Below, one piece after another: positions 32,872-36,732 of a stretch of 36,732 nt of DNA. This DNA comes from Clostridia bacterium (GTDB lineage: Bacteria > Bacillota > Clostridia > Christensenellales > Aristaeellaceae), in the NCBI GenBank assembly GCA_017436605.1, contig JAFSCW010000021.1:1-36732 (forward strand), in the 5' to 3' direction. Position numbers and translations under genes: made by a program. Positions within the stretch are counted from its first letter, which is position 1, and each line of letters begins with the position of its first letter. Under the pieces are notes generated by a model. It saw only the letters and a program-made list of their open reading frames with translations, was not told where the DNA came from and ran no database searches.

Positions 32872-34218
32872 TTACTCAGCCATGAGCTCCGGATACATAT
32901 CGACGACAGCATCCTTGAAGTCCTGGATAGCGGTCTCGTAATCCTTTTCGCCGGTGGCGTAGGCGTTGACCTGCTCGTCCATCTCGATGTTGATGTTCTG
33001 GTCGTAGGCGCTCATCGCAGAGATGTCGATCAGCGGAGTCACGGCCTGGAACAGGCTGTAGTGATCCTGGCCGCCCAGGAAGTCGAACGCGAAGCCGGCG
33101 TCGATGATGTTCTGGACAGCTTCGGTGTTGTTGACATAGTCCTTGGACTTGAGGCAGTAATCCTGCATGGAAGCGGTCTCAACGGTGAAGTACTCCATGA
33201 TGTCCTTAACCAGCGGCAGGTTCTTCGCGGTAGAGGAAGCGGTCAGCCAGGTGCCGCCCCAGTAGTACGGCTGCGGGCCGTTGACAGCAGCCCAGTCGCC
33301 ATAGGTGCCTTCGCCCGGCTTGGAGCCGCCGGAGTTGCCGACCATGGTCCACTGGATGCCCCAGGTGGAGAAGAAGTAGCCAAGGATAGAGTCGTTGCCG
33401 ACGCCGGCGTTCCAGGCCTCAGACCACGGATTCGCCATGGCGGTGAGGTTCTCTTCGCGCAGGGTCTTGGCAAAGTCGAAATACCACTTGACCTGATCGT
33501 CGATCACGAGGTTGTAGGCGTCGTCAACCCACGGGGTGGAGCGGACGGTACGGACAACCTGCCAGACGTCGCCGTTGGACGGGATCAGCTTGGTCGCGCC
33601 GGCGGACTTTTCAGCCACTTCGCGGGCGGTGGCCAGGAAGGTATCCCAATCCTTAACCTTCTCCTGCATTTCTTCCGGAGTCTTCACACCGAGATACTTC
33701 TCGGCCAGGCTGCGGCGATAGAGGAACAGACCCGGGGCGGCCTGCCAGGAAGTGCCCTTGACAACGCCGTTGGAGTCGGTCGCGATGGTGACGGTGTACG
33801 GATACTGCTTGGCCATCTGGTCAGCGGTGATGCCGACCTGCTCGAGCGGCAGGGTGTAGTCGGAATCGACATACTTGAGCGCGTAGTCAGCCTCGATCAG
33901 GAACAGGTCGATCTGCTCGCCGGCAGCCAGCGCCGCGTCCAGCTTCTGCTGGTAAACGCCGTTGTCGTTCGGGTTGATGACGTACTCGATGACGTCGCCG
34001 TTCGGGAGGGTCATGGTGCCATCCTCAGCCACGGTACCGCCGACGGCCGGGATGTAGTAGTTCTTGAGCATGCCCTGGAATTCGTCGTTCCAGGAGTAGA
34101 TGACGAACTTTTCGCCGGTGGCCGGGACGTCAAAGTCCGTGGTGTACGCTTCCGCATACGCGGGCATGAGCGAGCACACCATCATGAGGGCCATGATCAG
34201 AGCAACGAGTTTCTTCAT
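32872..34218 (-). CDS. Extracellular sugar-binding protein, family 1
   Basis: This 448-residue exported protein starts at 34218 after GGAGG. The signal peptide (MKKLVALIMALMMVCSLMPA) ends in an AYA-EA type I site; its cysteine is not in a lipobox context. The mature part has the family 1 layout: an N-terminal VIYSWNDEFQGMLKNYY, DLFLIEADYALKYVDSDYTL, and many Trp and Tyr residues for stacking on sugar. It captures the sugar for the two downstream permeases. Codon use points to high expression. Ligand inferred as cellobiose or a longer beta-glucoside. Confidence 0.92.
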   Translation of the reverse strand: MKKLVALIMALMMVCSLMPAYAEAYTTDFDVPATGEKFVIYSWNDEFQGMLKNYYIPAVGGTVAEDGTMTLPNGDVIEYVINPNDNGVYQQKLDAALAAGEQIDLFLIEADYALKYVDSDYTLPLEQVGITADQMAKQYPYTVTIATDSNGVVKGTSWQAAPGLFLYRRSLAEKYLGVKTPEEMQEKVKDWDTFLATAREVAEKSAGATKLIPSNGDVWQVVRTVRSTPWVDDAYNLVIDDQVKWYFDFAKTLREENLTAMANPWSEAWNAGVGNDSILGYFFSTWGIQWTMVGNSGGSKPGEGTYGDWAAVNGPQPYYWGGTWLTASSTAKNLPLVKDIMEYFTVETASMQDYCLKSKDYVNNTEAVQNIIDAGFAFDFLGGQDHYSLFQAVTPLIDISAMSAYDQNINIEMDEQVNAYATGEKDYETAIQDFKDAVVDMYPELMAE

Positions 34219-34245
34219 GAGTGTTACCTCCTTTTTATTGATTAC

Positions 34246-34267
34246 CCCTTCTATAGACGAAGAAGGG
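34246..34267 (-). other. Small inverted repeat between lacI and the binding-protein gene
   Basis: CCCTTCT (34246-34252) pairs with AGAAGGG (34261-34267). It may be a weak terminator or processing site. No strong promoter is visible in this 64-bp gap, so the binding-protein gene may be read from the lacI promoter. Confidence 0.4.
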
Positions 34268-34282
34268 AAATCTGCGGATGAA

Positions 34283-35305
34283 TCAGACAGTTCCGCCGGG
34301 GCGGACGACCGTCTCGCCGGGGATGAGCCGGCAGGGGATGGAGATGATCTCCTGGAAGGTGGTGCGGGGCAGCTCGATGAGATGGACGAGCTTCCTCGCC
34401 GCCGCGGCGCCGATGCTGCGCGTATCCTGCGCGACGGTGGTCAGCTGCGGCCGGCACAGCTGCAGCAGCGGGACGCCGTCGAATCCTGCGACGGAGATGT
34501 CCTCCGGCATGCGCAGCCCGGCCGCCTGAATGGCCTCGATGCCGCCGAGGGCGGCGTAGTCGTCGGGCATGATGATGCAGGTCGGACGATCCGCAAGCGA
34601 GAGCAGCTGCTCGGTCGCCTGCCGCGTAGCCGCGGGGTTGTGGTATTTGCTGGGCACGAGGTATTCGTCCGGCACGGAAAGCCCGGCCTCCTGCATCGCG
34701 CGCAGGAAGCTCGTCCGCCGGATGTCGGTGACGGCAGAGTGTTCGCCGTAGATGTAGGCGATGCGCGTATGCCCCAGCGATAGGATATGCTGGGCAAGCT
34801 CCGCCATGCCCTTTCTGTTTTCGGATTCCACGCAGCTGTGGTTGTGGAAGTGGTGGTCAACCGTCACCACGGGCAGTGGCCCGGAAATGAGTTCGAGCAC
34901 CTCCGGGTCGTCGAAGTGGCAGTTGACGATGCCCACGCCGTCGACGTTGCGGTAGAGGCAGTGCTCCAGATAGGTCATCCGGTTCTGGCCGGTGTGGTGG
35001 GTGATGAAGGTGATGTCGTATCCCCTCCGCTCGGCTTCCGCCTTGAAGGATTCAAGCACCGGAGCGAAGTAGTGATGCGTAAAGCCGCTGTCGCTGTCGT
35101 CGGAAAAGAGGACGCCGAGGTTGAACGTGCGCCCGATTTTGAGTCCTCTGGCGATTGCGCTGGGCCGGTAGCCCATTTTGGCGGCCGTGCTGCGGACGAG
35201 ATCGCGCGTTTCGTGGCTGACGTCCGGGTAGTTGTTGAGCGCTTTGCTGACGGTGGAGACCGACAGGCCGCAGGCGGCGGACAGTTCCTTGATTGTCACA
35301 GCCAT
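34283..35305 (-). CDS. LacI-family transcriptional regulator
   Basis: This 340-residue regulator starts at 35305, chosen because GGAGGG lies 9 bp upstream; an in-frame ATG at 35314 abuts that site. The N-terminal helix-turn-helix and hinge helix are MAVTIKELSAACGLSVSTVS and following residues. The periplasmic-binding-like effector domain starts near residue 60 and ends with the ISVAGFDGVPL and TTVAQDTRSIGAAAARKLV blocks. It precedes the sugar transporter genes on the same strand and diverges from the GH94 gene. Its target is probably the AARACGWTTTCG sites in the intergenic region, including one over its own promoter. Confidence 0.94.
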   Translation of the reverse strand: MAVTIKELSAACGLSVSTVSKALNNYPDVSHETRDLVRSTAAKMGYRPSAIARGLKIGRTFNLGVLFSDDSDSGFTHHYFAPVLESFKAEAERRGYDITFITHHTGQNRMTYLEHCLYRNVDGVGIVNCHFDDPEVLELISGPLPVVTVDHHFHNHSCVESENRKGMAELAQHILSLGHTRIAYIYGEHSAVTDIRRTSFLRAMQEAGLSVPDEYLVPSKYHNPAATRQATEQLLSLADRPTCIIMPDDYAALGGIEAIQAAGLRMPEDISVAGFDGVPLLQLCRPQLTTVAQDTRSIGAAAARKLVHLIELPRTTFQEIISIPCRLIPGETVVRPGGTV

Positions 35306-35344
35306 CGGAACCATCCCTCCTACATCGAAAACGAAACAGAAACT

Positions 35345-35356
35345 AAAACGATTTCG
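35345..35356 (-). promoter_or_regulatory. LacI-type operator candidate 1 (lacI promoter)
   Basis: AAAACGATTTCG lies just downstream of the lacI -10 box and differs at one position from candidate 3. Occupancy would block lacI transcription, giving autoregulation. A further half-like CGTTTTCGA sits on the minus strand near 35323-35332. Confidence 0.6.
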
Positions 35357-35363
35357 TGAATTT

Positions 35364-35392
35364 ATTATACTTCCATTGTCGGTAAAAATCAA
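35364..35392 (-). promoter_or_regulatory. lacI promoter
   Basis: On the minus strand, TTGATT (35392-35387), a 17-bp spacer and a perfect TATAAT (35369-35364). Confidence 0.78.
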
Positions 35393-35503
35393 GCATGATT
35401 TTGAAGAAACTGTCCATTTTTTACAAAAACATAGATGACTAGTATGTTAGTTGGTGGAAAAGGGGGATGATGAGCTGAAATGAATGCGATGAGAAAAGAG
35501 GCG

Positions 35504-35519
35504 AAGACGTTTTCGAAAA
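35504..35519 (+). promoter_or_regulatory. LacI-type operator candidate 2
   Basis: AAGACGTTTTCG (35504-35515) matches candidate 3 at 11 of 12 positions and runs into the 10-bp palindrome TTTTCGAAAA (35510-35519). It lies upstream of the GH94 promoter. Confidence 0.55.
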
Positions 35520-35557
35520 TGCGCAAAAAAGAAAAGGGGCGAAATCGAAAAATAACC

Positions 35558-35586
35558 TTGCAATCCTGTAATAAATAAGGTATAGT
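35558..35586 (+). promoter_or_regulatory. GH94 gene promoter
   Basis: TTGCAA (35558-35563), a 17-bp spacer and TATAGT (35581-35586). The whole 390-bp gap 35306-35695 holds only the two divergent promoters and the operator candidates; no gene is seen. Confidence 0.7.
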
Positions 35587-35619
35587 TAGAAAAAAGAGAT
35601 CGACAATTTGTTCGCAATC

Positions 35620-35632
35620 TAAAACGTTTTCG
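35620..35632 (+). promoter_or_regulatory. LacI-type operator candidate 3 (GH94 promoter)
   Basis: AAAACGTTTTCG (35621-35632) contains the perfect palindrome AAAACGTTTT (35621-35630). It begins about 35 bp downstream of the -10 box, where a bound repressor would block elongation. Confidence 0.65.
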
Positions 35633-35695
35633 ATTTGGCGAGAAATGAACAGGGAATACATGCCTGTTATTCCGGCTGAAGGAGGCAGAGAAACC

Positions 35696-36732
35696 ATGAA
35701 ATACGGTTATTTCGACGATCAGGCGCGGGAGTACGTCATCACCCGTCCGGACACGCCATCTCCGTGGATCAACTACCTGGGCAGCGAGGAATTCTTTACC
35801 CTCATGTCCAATACCAGCGGCGGATACAGCTTCTATAAGGATGCGCGCATGCTGCGCATCACCCGCTACCGCTACAACAATGTGCCCACCGACGCAGGCG
35901 GACAGTATTTTTACATCAAGGATGGCGACACCGTCTTCACGCCGGGCTGGATGCCGGTGAAGACGCCGCTGGACTATTACGAGTGCCGCCATGGACTGGG
36001 CTATACGCGCATCACGGCGGAGAAGCACGGCCTTGCCGTCTGCCAGACGTCGATGGTGCCCCGCGGCGTGAACGCACTGGTGACGCAGGTCGAGCTGCAC
36101 AACCGCACGGATTACTATAAGGAAGTCTCGCTTCATAGCTTCGTGGAGTTCTGCCTGTGGAATGCGCAGGACGACACCACCAACTTTCAGCGCAATTTCT
36201 CCACGGGCGAGGTGGAGATCGAGGGCAGCGCGATCTACCACAAGACCGAATACCGCGAGCGCCGCAACCATTTTGCGGTCTATGCGGTCAATGCGCCGCT
36301 GGACGGCTTTGAAACCGACAGGGACACGTTCCTTGGCGCGTATAACGGCTTCGATCATCCCGAGGTGGTCTTCTCCGGCAGGAGCCGCAACTCTGTCGCC
36401 AGCGGCTGGGCGCCCATCGGCAGCCATCATCTGCATGGCACGCTGGCCCCGGGCGAGCGCGTGTGCTTCGTGTTCGTGCTGGGCTACTGCGAGAATCCGC
36501 AGGAGGAGAAGTTCATCGAGCCGGGCGTCATCAACAAGCGTCCGGCGTATGACCTGCTCGAGCGCTTTGACAGCGAAGCCAAGTTCTGCGCCGCTTTTGC
36601 GGAGCTGCGCGCGTATTGGGACGAGCTGCTCTCCATCTGGCAGGTGCAAAGCGGCGAGGATCGCTTCGATCGCATGATCAACATCTGGAACCAGTATCAG
36701 TGCATGGTCACCTTCAACATGTCCCGCTCCGC
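35696..36732 (+). CDS. GH94 cellobiose phosphorylase-like, 3' end outside window
   Basis: Only the first 345 codons are present; the frame is still open at the window end. The ATG follows AAGGAGG. The N-terminus (MKYGYFDDQAREYVITRPDT, then PWINYLGSEEFFTLMSNTSG and RITRYRYNNVPTD) is characteristic of GH94 cellobiose phosphorylases, and the visible part is the beta-sandwich domain plus linker. The enzyme splits cellobiose with phosphate to glucose-1-phosphate and glucose, saving one ATP over hydrolysis. The catalytic Asp would lie beyond the window, so activity and exact specificity (cellobiose versus cellodextrin or laminaribiose) cannot be checked. It is divergent from lacI. Confidence 0.93.
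   Translation, partial: MKYGYFDDQAREYVITRPDTPSPWINYLGSEEFFTLMSNTSGGYSFYKDARMLRITRYRYNNVPTDAGGQYFYIKDGDTVFTPGWMPVKTPLDYYECRHGLGYTRITAEKHGLAVCQTSMVPRGVNALVTQVELHNRTDYYKEVSLHSFVEFCLWNAQDDTTNFQRNFSTGEVEIEGSAIYHKTEYRERRNHFAVYAVNAPLDGFETDRDTFLGAYNGFDHPEVVFSGRSRNSVASGWAPIGSHHLHGTLAPGERVCFVFVLGYCENPQEEKFIEPGVINKRPAYDLLERFDSEAKFCAAFAELRAYWDELLSIWQVQSGEDRFDRMINIWNQYQCMVTFNMSRS

Overview
The window looks like chromosome from a fermentative, gut-type member of the Clostridia. The GC content is roughly 60% by eye. The evidence is Firmicutes-style gene sets (YitT, YcxB, a MazF-type toxin beside nnr, BMP protein, PPi-dependent phosphofructokinase), strong AGGAGG ribosome binding sites, sigma-A promoters with 16-18 bp spacers, and many rho-independent terminators. 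The substrate-binding proteins carry short signal peptides of the MKKLLALVLALV type, several without a lipobox, which recalls Christensenellales-like lineages. That placement is an inference and is weak. No tRNA, rRNA, CRISPR array, insertion sequence or phage gene was seen.

Layout, left to right. 1-1750: a self-contained gene for an unclassified HTH-like protein between two terminators. 1763-6228 (minus): moxR-type ATPase, DUF58 protein and transglutaminase-like membrane protein, one operon. 6244-9572 (plus): birA, acpS and nnr overlap, followed by a MazF-type toxin with no antitoxin beside it. 9643-11904: a YitT membrane protein and an orphan BMP-type binding protein. 12049-13320: PPi-dependent phosphofructokinase. 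13435-13977 (minus): small YcxB-like membrane protein. 14294-17252: a complete TRAP transporter (DctP, DctQ, DctM). 17403-20747: uracil permease, divergent from a pseudouridine kinase/glycosidase pair. 20830-24075 (minus): an SsuABC/TauABC-type ABC transporter ending in metA. 24274-29216: a response regulator and histidine kinase, then two tandem paralogous secreted proteins of unknown family. 29440-35305 (minus): LacI regulator, sugar-binding protein, two permeases and a GH1 beta-glucosidase. 35696-end: the 5' part of a GH94 cellobiose-phosphorylase-like gene, divergent from lacI.

How they work together. Most modules are salvage or uptake units. Pseudouridine-5'-phosphate is split to uracil and ribose-5-phosphate next to a uracil permease. 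An organosulfur-type ABC transporter sits with the enzyme that activates homoserine using acetyl-CoA. Beta-glucosides are imported and then hydrolysed (GH1) or phosphorolysed (GH94), with three near-identical LacI-type operator candidates between the two transcription units. Genes for bmp, pfp, the TRAP subunits and the sugar-binding protein use strongly C-ending codons, as expected for high expression.

The least explained part is the two-component system followed by the tandem paralogous secreted proteins (26273-29216). Both share an AxNCxRGG motif and two cysteines exactly 30 residues apart. The pair is bracketed by related short repeat sequences, and the second gene is visibly more AT-rich than its neighbours.
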